NCBI GenBank assembly: GCA_041609895.1
Contig: JBFIPX010000017.1
Coordinates: forward strand, 1-32,483
Direction: 5' to 3'
DNA from: JAHHLP01 sp041609895
GTDB taxonomy: Bacteria; Bacteroidota; Rhodothermia; Rhodothermales; JABDKH01
DNA length: 32,483 nt
The notes beneath the pieces are model-generated. The model was not told where the DNA came from and did no database searches. It saw only the letters and a program-made list of their open reading frames with translations. Of the stretch, positions 1 to 7,608 are shown in pieces. Within the stretch, counting starts at the first letter, position 1; each line of letters opens with the position of its first letter. Both the position numbers and the translations under genes were made by a program.

Positions 1-4
1 CATT

Positions 5-661
5 ATGGTTGACAGATCCTCGAAAACCTCGCAATGGCTTCTCGGCGCCGTGATGCTTTGCGCCGGTGCCGCCATGGCCGGAGTCGGCGCAAAAGTAATT
101 CCGGTCGACCCGTCGACCGTTCACGCGCCGTACTGGGTCATAGTGCTGTGCGGACTCGTCTTTATCGCAGGAGGTATGGCGGCCGTGATCGGCGAGAAGC
201 ATCCGCTCAACAGCGTGCTCGCTGCCATCATTGCCCTCGGACTCGCTACCTCTTTTGCATGGGTCACGGTGTACGGCGACTCGGCGCACATGTCGGGCGG
301 TGTATGGTTTCTCCCTAAATCAGTCAACGATATCCTGGGCCGCATCCTGTTTGGTCTGGGGTCTATCATGGGTTTCGTCATCGGTGGTCTCGCTCTCTTC
401 GGCGGCCGAGGAAAGAGCCGGGCCGACCGCGACGACGACCGAGCCGGTGCGCGTGATGCGGGCGATCTGCCAGGCGTTGTGATTCGCGAAGTTAGCTGGG
501 ACCTGCGGGAAGTGATGCCTCTACGAATCGAACTGCACGCGCCGCATCAACCGAACAGCCATCGCACGACGAACACCGCTGCGATGAAAGCGGTCGCGTC
601 GGCGATCAGGCCTACGGGGACTGCATGGCGCGTCTTCTTGATGCCGGCGGCGCCGAAGTAG
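5..661 (+). CDS. Hypothetical four-helix membrane protein
   Basis: I do not recognise this 218-residue protein. Four hydrophobic segments are visible at about residues 11-30, 43-62, 68-88 and 110-130, followed by a charged, Arg/Asp-rich tail, so it is probably an inner-membrane protein. The first ATG is at position 5, but the frame is open to the window edge, so the true start may lie further left. The last 115 bases run antisense into the 3' end of spmB, and the tail (about residues 140-218) has no recognisable composition. The natural stop may have been lost by a frameshift around 400-480, or the tail may be real. Confidence is fair for the membrane part and low for the C-terminal third. 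Confidence 0.55.
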   Translation: MVDRSSKTSQWLLGAVMLCAGAAMAGVGAKVIPVDPSTVHAPYWVIVLCGLVFIAGGMAAVIGEKHPLNSVLAAIIALGLATSFAWVTVYGDSAHMSGGVWFLPKSVNDILGRILFGLGSIMGFVIGGLALFGGRGKSRADRDDDRAGARDAGDLPGVVIREVSWDLREVMPLRIELHAPHQPNSHRTTNTAAMKAVASAIRPTGTAWRVFLMPAAPK

Positions 662-1089
662 ACTGCGATTACGTAGAAGGTGGTCTCCGTTGATCCGAAC
701 ATCGTCGCGGCCATCTTGACAAGGATCGAATCTTCCCCGAACTGATTGATCATGTCGAGTACTACCGCCGCCGATCCTGATCCGGTGAGCGGGCGGATTA
801 TGCCCATCGGAATGACGTCGGCGGGGATTCCGATCACGGACAGCAAAGGCCTGAGCCCCTCGATCAGGAAGTCCATGGCACCGGACGCCCTGAACATTCC
901 GATTGCAAACAGGATCGCGACCAGGTATGGGATAATTCTGACCGCGACCTCGAAGCCTTCCTTGGCTCCCTCCACAAATTCCTCGTAGACCGGTACGCGC
1001 TTGTACAGTCCATACAGCGGGAAGCCTACGATCAGAGTCGGCAGAACAAATACCGAGATCACATCTATGACGGTGCGGACGATTTCCAT
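547..1089 (-). CDS. spmB: Spore maturation protein B-like (nucleoside recognition/Gate domain) membrane protein
   Basis: The 180-residue membrane protein matches SpmB in length and sequence character. It has a hydrophobic N-terminus (about 8-30), the Gate-domain motif RPLTGSGS at 99-106, a conserved MFGSTETTFYVIAVYFG stretch near 130-146 and a terminal helix. SpmA/SpmB are known from Bacillus spore-core dehydration but are widespread in non-sporulating Bacteroidota, where their substrate is unknown. Here the gene follows spmA with only 9 bases between them, so they are almost certainly co-transcribed and act together in the inner membrane. The start is ATG at 1087-1089. The 3' end overlaps the convergent gene at the left edge. 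Confidence 0.9.
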   Translation of the reverse strand: MEIVRTVIDVISVFVLPTLIVGFPLYGLYKRVPVYEEFVEGAKEGFEVAVRIIPYLVAILFAIGMFRASGAMDFLIEGLRPLLSVIGIPADVIPMGIIRPLTGSGSAAVVLDMINQFGEDSILVKMAATMFGSTETTFYVIAVYFGAAGIKKTRHAVPVGLIADATAFIAAVFVVRWLFG

Positions 1090-1098
1090 CTTGTCTGA

Positions 1099-2112
1099 TC
1101 AGTGGCTGATTTCCGATGATTCGCTGGCTTGCGCTCCTCCAATCAACGCCGGATCGGTCTTCCGGTAAGCGTTGAGCTTGCCCATCAGTTTGGTGACGAA
1201 GACGGCCACAACAGCCGAGATGAAAGTCACGATCAGGATCGAGAAGAAGAGTTGGTTTATCTGCAGTCCCATGATGGCCACCAGCAGGACCGGCGGAACG
1301 ATCTGCACGGAGGCGGTATTCAGTGCCAAAAGCATGACCATCGAGTTGGTCGCGGTGTCTTCGGTTTGATTCAGGGTCTGTAGTTCCTCCATCGCCTTGA
1401 GGCCCAGCGGTGTAGCTGCGTTCCCCAGCCCCAGCATGTTGGCCGTCAGGTTCAGTGCGATCATGCCCATTGCCGGGTGACCCTCGGGGATCTCAGGGAA
1501 TAGCTTGCGGAGGACGGGCTGAGTGAGCCGGACCAGTGCGTAGAGCATGCCCGATTTCTCTGCAATTCGGAGGAGGCCAAGCCACAGTGCCAGCGCGCCG
1601 ATGAGGCCGATCGCGATCGTAACTGCCGTTTCGGCGAAGTCGAGAGCTGCCTGGGCAATCGCGGCCATCTTAACGAATCGGACCCTCGGGAGTTGGATCG
1701 ACGCCTGAATGGCGACAGCGGTGTCAGCCGGCGTCGGAGTGAAGCCGGTTACCTCAGCACGAAGCTCGTTATCCGACCCCGAGCTGGTCGAACGAATCGT
1801 GGCGAGTGGTTCGGGCAACCCGACGGCTCTGGCGAAGCGCAGCTCTCGGCCGTCAGCTGTCTGAACAAGAACGCCGGCGTAGGTGTCGGAGGGCATCTCT
1901 TCCGTCCGATAGAATTCCTGGTAGACCGACGCGTTGACGTGGACTTCTACGTCGGTCCGGCGCTGCGATTCGTCGTAACCGTCGGGGAAGAGAAGGTGAA
2001 CCGGAAGCGGGTCGCCATTGCGATACGTATCGCGGCTCAGGTCACGAACGTCCCCGATGACCGCGAAGACGAGACTGAAGATAACAAGGCCGCCCCAGAT
2101 GTAATTGAGCAT
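1099..2112 (-). CDS. spmA: Spore maturation protein A-like membrane protein with large extracytoplasmic insert
   Basis: This 337-residue protein is the SpmA partner of the downstream SpmB. The diagnostic stretch NLTANMLGLGNAATPLGLKA lies at residues 221-240, followed by two or three hydrophobic helices. I chose the ATG at 2110-2112 because MLNYIWGGLVI is the usual SpmA N-terminus; a GTG at 2145 would add 11 residues without family support. Between the first helix (about 3-20) and the core there is an insert of about 120 polar residues (roughly 22-145), rich in Asp, Thr and Arg, that Bacillus SpmA lacks. It probably sits outside the cytoplasm. The stop is 9 bases before the spmB start. Confidence 0.88.
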   Translation of the reverse strand: MLNYIWGGLVIFSLVFAVIGDVRDLSRDTYRNGDPLPVHLLFPDGYDESQRRTDVEVHVNASVYQEFYRTEEMPSDTYAGVLVQTADGRELRFARAVGLPEPLATIRSTSSGSDNELRAEVTGFTPTPADTAVAIQASIQLPRVRFVKMAAIAQAALDFAETAVTIAIGLIGALALWLGLLRIAEKSGMLYALVRLTQPVLRKLFPEIPEGHPAMGMIALNLTANMLGLGNAATPLGLKAMEELQTLNQTEDTATNSMVMLLALNTASVQIVPPVLLVAIMGLQINQLFFSILIVTFISAVVAVFVTKLMGKLNAYRKTDPALIGGAQASESSEISH

Positions 2113-2345
2113 GGCTTGATACGGGTGGGTGCCAAGTCGAGGCACGACAATAATAAGAACCGAGGCGTCAAGTCACTCAAAGTGCGAGTTGCGACCCGCG
2201 ATCGGATACAACTATCGCCTCTGACATGAACATCGTCCAAGGGATAGCTCTCTAAACGGCGCCTGACGGCTGCCGGTTATCTTGAAGGTCGTACCAGCGA
2301 GGAGTTGCCTCCCATGCGGCGGTGAAACAATACCACGCTACATAG

Positions 2346-3401
2346 TCACTCGCGCTGATTCTCCGCCACCGTCGTCAAAGCCGCGTCGAGTACGGCAAGC
2401 TGGATCCGAACTGCGGTGTCTATCGCCAGTGAGCGCACGTGAAAATCTTCCATGAGCGACCAGATCTTCTCGCGATCGCCCGCCGCTCGGGCAGGACCAA
2501 GTTGCTGCTTGAACTCTAGATAGGTCACGGGTCGTCCCGCTGGTGATTTTTGCCCGCCGTCGTGGTTGATCACGAACAGCGGAAGCTCGGTAACGATGCA
2601 CAATGGATCTCCGCCGAGCGACCGCACGTAATCCATCGAGCTTAGTCCGAATCGCGAGGCCATCTCGGCATCGCCGGAGGCGTTAAAGAAGGCGCGCATG
2701 GCCTCACCCTCCGGCGTAGTCGTTAAGCCGGGCCCGAGGTAAAAGAAGCCCTTCTCTCCCCGCCGATTATGGTCATGGAGATCAAGGTCAGCTGACGCAG
2801 CCAGCTCCCGAAAACGCTCCTGCAAGTGATCGGTCCGGAATCCCCACCGTCGATCGATCAGCAGCAATGCGCCGTCTGAAAACCCCATGCCATGGAGGCT
2901 TGCGTGGAGGGCATATGGAGCGTGAGCTGCCAGAAAAGCGGCAACAGCTCGGTTCTCCGGCCGTCGATCCGGAAACGCAAACTCGACGTCCCGCCCGGGT
3001 AGCTCCCGGACGGCACGGGTGACGTACTCCACGGCGTCTGGCCACTCCGTCATCCATGATCGGTTCATCGCCTCCCCATCCGGGTTGACGTGGCAAACGA
3101 TGCAGAGAGTGTATTCTGAAAGCGTGTCAGTCAGAGATTCATTGGTCGCCAGCGCCGCCACGAGCGCTCGCAGCGTCTCTGGACCCACAGGTTCGTCGGA
3201 GTGACAGCCTGCGATCAGGCTGACCTTGGTCGGACCGTTTCCAGCGACGAAGCCAAGCAGCTCCCTGCCCGACTCACTGTGGCCAATGGTTGACGCCTCG
3301 ACGCGTCCTTCGCTCGTTGCACACGTTCTCCAGAGGTCCGCATTCACTTCTTCCTGTGATTGGAACGCCAGTGGTGCGTCGATTGCGATGTCAGCAAGCA
3401 T
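2346..3401 (-). CDS. M14-family zinc carboxypeptidase-like protein
   Basis: The 351-residue protein has the layout of M14 zinc carboxypeptidases. The first zinc motif is H67-S-D-E70 (HxxE) after a hydrophobic strand, the third ligand is a His in HASLHGM (H170, or H166), and the probable catalytic Glu is E272 in VTELP. CHVNPDGE at 103-110 is the typical strand after the zinc site. No signal peptide is visible, so it is likely cytoplasmic and hydrolyses the C-terminal residue of a peptide or an amide. The ATG at 3399-3401 has AGAGG about 9 bases upstream. It is transcribed divergently from glgA across 76 bases, and 233 bases separate its stop from the spmA start. The substrate cannot be told. 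Confidence 0.82.
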   Translation of the reverse strand: MLADIAIDAPLAFQSQEEVNADLWRTCATSEGRVEASTIGHSESGRELLGFVAGNGPTKVSLIAGCHSDEPVGPETLRALVAALATNESLTDTLSEYTLCIVCHVNPDGEAMNRSWMTEWPDAVEYVTRAVRELPGRDVEFAFPDRRPENRAVAAFLAAHAPYALHASLHGMGFSDGALLLIDRRWGFRTDHLQERFRELAASADLDLHDHNRRGEKGFFYLGPGLTTTPEGEAMRAFFNASGDAEMASRFGLSSMDYVRSLGGDPLCIVTELPLFVINHDGGQKSPAGRPVTYLEFKQQLGPARAAGDREKIWSLMEDFHVRSLAIDTAVRIQLAVLDAALTTVAENQRE

Positions 3402-3418
3402 CTAAAGAAGCCTCTGTT

Positions 3419-3450
3419 TTTGACGACATAGGTGGCAGTTGCCTACTTTG
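3419..3450 (+). promoter_or_regulatory. Candidate Bacteroidota-type promoter for glgA
   Basis: The 76-base gap between the carboxypeptidase and glgA contains TTTG at 3419-3422 and TACTTTG at 3444-3450. This resembles the Bacteroidota sigma-A pattern TTTG, about 20 bases, TAnnTTTG, with one base missing in the downstream element. Transcription would start near 3456, about 20 bases before the glgA ATG. It is an eye-level match only. Confidence 0.35.
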
Positions 3451-3477
3451 CGTCCCGCACAAGAATAGCTGCCCGTT

Positions 3478-4944
3478 ATGAAGATATGTTTTGTCAGCAG
3501 TGAATGCGTCCCGTATGTAAAGACGGGCGGGTTGGCGGATGTGTCCGGTGCTCTTCCACCGGCCCTTCAGGGGCTCGGATGCGAGGTAAAGATCTTCGTC
3601 CCGCTCTACCAGTCCATAAACACTGCAGATCACGGGCTGACCTTCTGCGCGGACATTATGAACATACCGGTGCAGATCGGCGGACAAACACGGACCTTCA
3701 ACACGTGGTACGGCAAGCATGGCGACTCGGACGTAGAGGTCTACCTGATTGACTGTCCGCACTACTATCATCGGCCGACGACGTATACGTCTGACCAGGA
3801 TGAGGACGAGCGATTCATCCTTTTGCAACACGCCCTCTTCAAGGTGATGCAGCGCTACGGCTGGTCGCCGGATGTCATACACTGCAACGACTGGCAAACG
3901 GGGCTAGTGCCAGTTTACCTGCGGAAACTCTATAACTGGGACGACCTTTTCGCAAAGACCGCGTCGGTTTTTTCTCTTCACAACATCGCCTATCAGGGTC
4001 GATTCCACAGCTCGTCGGTGGAAAAAGCCGGACTATTGTATGACGATTACCATCCTGGAGGCCCCTACGAGCTGCAGGGCGCGTTTTGCTTCATGAAGGC
4101 CGGCATCTCGTATGCTGACAAGATCAGCACCGTCTCGGAGACCTATGCCAAAGAGATCCAGACGCCTGAGCTCGGCGCTGACATGGACGGAGCGCTAAGA
4201 TCCCGTAGTTATGATCTGGTGGGCATCCTCAATGGGATCGATCCCGACGAGTGGGATCCCGCGACCGATCCGCTAATCCCGCAAAACTATCCCTTCGATA
4301 CAATCGATAAGAAGCAGGTCAACAAGAGGCGTCTCGTCGAGAGGTTCGGTCTTCCCTATGATGAGTCGGTGCCTGTTTTGGGGATCGTGACGCGCTTCGC
4401 CGTTCAGAAGGGTCTGGAGCTGCTGCAGCCGATCGTTGGGCCGCTCATTGAGCAGCATGGCGTCCAGCTCGTGGTTCTGGGAAGCGGCGAACACGGTTAC
4501 GAGCAGTTCTTCCAACAAGCCAGTAAGCGATTTCCACAGAACGTTGGCACCTACATCGGCTACAACAACGAGCTGGCACACTGGATCGAGGCCGGCTCAG
4601 ACTTGTTCATCATGCCGTCCCGCTACGAACCATGCGGACTCAATCAGATGTACAGTCTTCGGTACGGCACTGTGCCAATAGTTCGAAAGACGGGCGGGCT
4701 CGCGGACACGGTCCACGACTACCACGAGTTCCATACGAAGGGTAATGGATTCTCGTTTGTCGACTTCTCCCCCTTTGCTCTCTACACGACTATCAGCCGT
4801 GCCGTCAACCTCTTTCGAAAGACGAAGTCATGGCGTGCGGTTCAGGAGAGGGGCATGAGTCAGGATTTCTCATGGGACGCTTCGGCACAACGCTACATGG
4901 ATCTGTATGAGTGGGCGATCGAGCGGCGCCTCGGAGGTTACTAG
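3478..4944 (+). CDS. glgA: Glycogen (starch) synthase, GT5
   Basis: The 488-residue protein is a full-length bacterial glycogen synthase, transferring glucose from ADP-glucose to a growing alpha-1,4-glucan in the cytoplasm. The N-terminal ADP-glucose loop K15-T-G-G-L-A-D-V is intact. HNIAYQG, STVSETYAKE and LNGID-DEWDP are typical GT5 motifs, and the retaining-transferase motif RYEPCGLNQM carries E384, followed by a second KTGG loop (KTGGLADTV). The ATG at 3478 gives the canonical N-terminus MKICFVSSECVPYVKTGG; no clear Shine-Dalgarno precedes it. It stands alone: no glgB, glgC or glgP lies in the window. Its end converges on the ATP-grasp gene with about 60 bases between. Confidence 0.97.
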   Translation: MKICFVSSECVPYVKTGGLADVSGALPPALQGLGCEVKIFVPLYQSINTADHGLTFCADIMNIPVQIGGQTRTFNTWYGKHGDSDVEVYLIDCPHYYHRPTTYTSDQDEDERFILLQHALFKVMQRYGWSPDVIHCNDWQTGLVPVYLRKLYNWDDLFAKTASVFSLHNIAYQGRFHSSSVEKAGLLYDDYHPGGPYELQGAFCFMKAGISYADKISTVSETYAKEIQTPELGADMDGALRSRSYDLVGILNGIDPDEWDPATDPLIPQNYPFDTIDKKQVNKRRLVERFGLPYDESVPVLGIVTRFAVQKGLELLQPIVGPLIEQHGVQLVVLGSGEHGYEQFFQQASKRFPQNVGTYIGYNNELAHWIEAGSDLFIMPSRYEPCGLNQMYSLRYGTVPIVRKTGGLADTVHDYHEFHTKGNGFSFVDFSPFALYTTISRAVNLFRKTKSWRAVQERGMSQDFSWDASAQRYMDLYEWAIERRLGGY

Positions 4945-4978
4945 GCTATCTTGTATGGCCACGGCCGTCGCGGCTTCC

Positions 4979-4991
4979 CCCCGTCACGGGG
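4979..4991 (+). terminator. Weak hairpin after glgA
   Basis: CCCCGTCACGGGG forms a short GC stem 34 bases after the glgA stop and is followed by TCGTTTGTG rather than a true T-run. It sits in the convergent gap between glgA and the ATP-grasp gene and may act as a weak terminator. Confidence 0.25.
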
Positions 4992-5005
4992 TCGTTTGTG
5001 ACGGC

Positions 5006-6217
5006 TCAGTCCGGCGCCTTCTCCAACGGCGGCTCCGAAGTGAGGAACTGCCGCGCGAATCGCTCCCGATAATCGGCGAGCAGTCTGAATAGACGTTGCC
5101 GTGACTCGGATCGAAGCACCAAACCGGCGTGGTGCGGCTTCTCCAGCACCCAGTAGATCTCTTCATCCTGAAACGATGACATGTCCGGACTTTCGTCACG
5201 CGACAGACACGCAAGCAGGCCCGCGTGATCAGAACGCAACGTCGGAAGTTCGTACGTCTCCCCGCAAAGGGGCAGCGTAAGCAGCCGCGCCCACTCGACC
5301 CACAGGTTGACACCGACCGCCGCCTCGACGAGCTTGTCTATGCCCGCACCTCCAACCCGCGCAGCGACCTCGAGGAAATAAAGACGATCGTCGTCACCGA
5401 GAATGAACTCCGCGTGAGCAACACCCTCGTCCAGACCGAACGCCCGCAGGACCCTCCTGTTGACCTTTATCAGCTCGGTAAAACGGTCCGAATCCGGATC
5501 GACGGTTGTGGTTTGAAACACCCCGCCCTGCTGATATACGTTCAGTGGAGGCGACTCATACCGGCTCGGGACCGCGGCTATCACTTTGCCAGCCGTCACG
5601 ATACTATCTACGTGGAAGACGACGCCTTCAACGAACTGCTCGAGCAGAAAGTGTGACTGCAGGTCACCCAGCTGCTCTATGTGCTGCCAGACGTCATCCG
5701 CCGTTTCGCAGCGCTTGATGCCCATGGCGCTGGCCTCCATGCGCGGCTTCATCATCCACGGCGGCGGCACCGTCTCAAGAAAGTCCGCTACCTCGGAGTG
5801 GTCAACGACGCGCACAAATCGCGGCACCCGAATGCGCGACTGCCTCGCGCGTGTCCGCATGGCGAGTTTGTCGCGGAAATAGCGAGCCTGCGTATGGCCC
5901 AGTCCTGGAAGCCGAAAGTGCTCGCGCAGGTCGGCCGCCGTCAGGGTGTCATACTCGTCGAGGGCAACAACGGCGTCGACCCCTCGAGAGCGCGCAAGGT
6001 ACGCGGCACCATACGTAACATCTGGCTGCCGGCTCAAGTCCGGCATGACGTGAAATTCGTCTATACTCGCGAACGGCCAATGCTCGAACTTGAGTTTCTC
6101 CCGAGTCAGCAGTATGACCTTGCCGCCCGCCTCCTTGCACGCCTCCAGGAATGCGCCGCCCTTGAAGTAGCTCGCGAGGCAGAGGATCGTCGGCGGGGTT
6201 TCATTGGGCGTTACCAT
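5006..6217 (-). CDS. ATP-grasp ligase of unknown substrate
   Basis: The 403-residue protein has an ATP-grasp fold. Counting from the ATG at 6217, a Rossmann-like N-domain (ILCLASYFKGGAFLEACKEA) is followed by an ATP-binding lobe with MMKPR near 155 and LLEQFVEG near 191-198, and by the metal-binding motifs HAEFIL (E270) and YFLEVAARVGG (E283). Such enzymes join a carboxylate to an amine or thiol through an acyl-phosphate; the substrate here is unknown, and it resembles orphan ATP-grasp proteins of Bacteroidota rather than carbamoyl-phosphate or biotin enzymes. An alternative ATG at 6241 adds eight residues. The gene starts 21 to 45 bases after the T9SS plug gene and is probably the last gene of that run. 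Confidence 0.8.
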   Translation of the reverse strand: MVTPNETPPTILCLASYFKGGAFLEACKEAGGKVILLTREKLKFEHWPFASIDEFHVMPDLSRQPDVTYGAAYLARSRGVDAVVALDEYDTLTAADLREHFRLPGLGHTQARYFRDKLAMRTRARQSRIRVPRFVRVVDHSEVADFLETVPPPWMMKPRMEASAMGIKRCETADDVWQHIEQLGDLQSHFLLEQFVEGVVFHVDSIVTAGKVIAAVPSRYESPPLNVYQQGGVFQTTTVDPDSDRFTELIKVNRRVLRAFGLDEGVAHAEFILGDDDRLYFLEVAARVGGAGIDKLVEAAVGVNLWVEWARLLTLPLCGETYELPTLRSDHAGLLACLSRDESPDMSSFQDEEIYWVLEKPHHAGLVLRSESRQRLFRLLADYRERFARQFLTSEPPLEKAPD

Positions 6218-6262
6218 CTCACTGAGAGGTCGAAAAAGCATACGCGGGTGAGCGCCATCATT

Positions 6263-7579
6263 TTAGTTCGGCCGTGATTGTGCGTTGACGGCCAGCAGTC
6301 TGTCGGAGTTGACACGTATGTCGCTGTAGTAAACGAATGCAGTGTACAGGTTTTGCGCTCTGGGCACTCCGCGATCCAGAGTTTTTCGCACGGACGGATC
6401 GGTTGCATGATACCGATATTCGTACTGACCCTGTTTGATCAGCAGTTCTCCCTCGTACCGACCCCTCTCCGGAATAAAGCGCATTCTCGCTTCCGCTGAC
6501 GGTCTCCACTCGTTAAAACTCCCGATCACATACAGTTCACCGGGCACCCGTCGCTCGTTGGGCGGAACGAGTGCGAATGCCGTCGTTACGTATTCGGCCG
6601 AGTAGGCAGGATTGGCCACGGATTGCACCGCACCCCGTACCACAGTCTGCCCATTCAGCAGCGGGTCGATGCCTGATCCGCCTAGCCGGGCGTAATCAGG
6701 CTCCAGCACGATGACGAACGGCGATTGCGTGAGGTCGGTGCCTTCGATTCTGCCGCCGACCCGGAGGTTCGACAAATCCAGAAAGTAGTCTGCGCTCGCC
6801 GGACCGAAGGCCGACGACGGTTGCAGATAGAACTGAAGCGACGGCTGCTGCATAAGTGACGGGTCGGAGGCACATCGGGTACGACGCAGCTGTCCGTTTT
6901 GGATGAAGCACACGCTATAGTCGAAAACATTCGCCTCGATGTCCGATGGGGGCGCAAACAGCGCAACTGGTGTTACCGTCTGAAATCCCTGGCCCGCGGT
7001 AGTGTAGGCATCAAAGGCAAGCTCGACAGCCGTTGCCTGCTCCGTTACAAAGAACGGACGCTCAAAGAGAACTTCGTCTTCGCTTCCCTGCTCGGTGATC
7101 CGAATGACGTAGTTACCACTCAGGGTAAACGCGACGTCGTCGGTCGGAAAGCTGTACGTGTAATGAACATAGTCGACCTCCGTCGCAGTCGACATCCGAT
7201 AGTCGAGGAGGTCTGCGCGTTGAAACGTAGCCAGGTATTCGGATGGATTGAGGTCGCGGCGCCAGCGTCGGTCCGCATGGTAGAAGTAGGCAGAGAGGGG
7301 TCGTCCGTCGGACTCGATGAGATCGAACTCGAGAGTAAGCTGGACGGAAGATCGTAGTGGAAGAATCGGAAGCAGCGTCTCGTCCCGCCCGCGGTAGAAC
7401 TGCACGGTCCGGACAGCAGACTGCGGCTCGGCCAGTTTTACACGGGGTGCATCGACTTCACCTTCGAGCGCCCTGACGCGGCGGGGCGTCCGGTCCTCTC
7501 CCTCTTTGGTATTCGCGCAGCTCTGCGACAGTAGGAGAACAGTGGTGCACGCCAGGAGAGTCCCGTAAAGCCGTTTCAA
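6263..7579 (-). CDS. Type IX secretion system plug protein (DUF5103-type) lipoprotein
   Basis: The 438-residue protein matches the DUF5103/T9SS plug family. After a lipoprotein signal peptide with lipobox LSQSC (Cys21) comes the family's first beta-domain: RTVQFYRG, LTLEFDLIES, a YFYHADRRWRRDLNPSEYL stretch, DYVHYTYSFP and FTLSGNYVIRI. A C-terminal immunoglobulin/CBM48-like region carries VIGSFNEW at 351-358. In characterised systems the plug closes the periplasmic side of the T9SS translocon barrel. The start is TTG (7577-7579), supported by an AGGTGA Shine-Dalgarno at good spacing and by the perfect signal peptide. It lies 29 bases after the metallopeptidase gene and just before the ATP-grasp gene. 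No other T9SS component or sorting-domain cargo was seen in the window. Confidence 0.87.
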   Translation of the reverse strand: MKRLYGTLLACTTVLLLSQSCANTKEGEDRTPRRVRALEGEVDAPRVKLAEPQSAVRTVQFYRGRDETLLPILPLRSSVQLTLEFDLIESDGRPLSAYFYHADRRWRRDLNPSEYLATFQRADLLDYRMSTATEVDYVHYTYSFPTDDVAFTLSGNYVIRITEQGSEDEVLFERPFFVTEQATAVELAFDAYTTAGQGFQTVTPVALFAPPSDIEANVFDYSVCFIQNGQLRRTRCASDPSLMQQPSLQFYLQPSSAFGPASADYFLDLSNLRVGGRIEGTDLTQSPFVIVLEPDYARLGGSGIDPLLNGQTVVRGAVQSVANPAYSAEYVTTAFALVPPNERRVPGELYVIGSFNEWRPSAEARMRFIPERGRYEGELLIKQGQYEYRYHATDPSVRKTLDRGVPRAQNLYTAFVYYSDIRVNSDRLLAVNAQSRPN

Positions 7580-7608
7580 GTATCACCTCGATGAGCTTCC
7601 AAAACAAT

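Noticed and set aside
547..2112. Evidence that the organism forms spores
   Set aside because: SpmA/SpmB homologues are common in non-sporulating Bacteroidota, and no other sporulation gene is present.
1693..2229. 178-codon plus-strand frame opposite spmA
   Set aside because: It lies opposite the spmA insert, and the protein has no recognisable pattern, whereas spmA and spmB form a known pair.
5681..6277. 198-codon plus-strand frame opposite the ATP-grasp gene
   Set aside because: Shadow of the ATP-grasp frame, which has conserved metal- and ATP-binding motifs.
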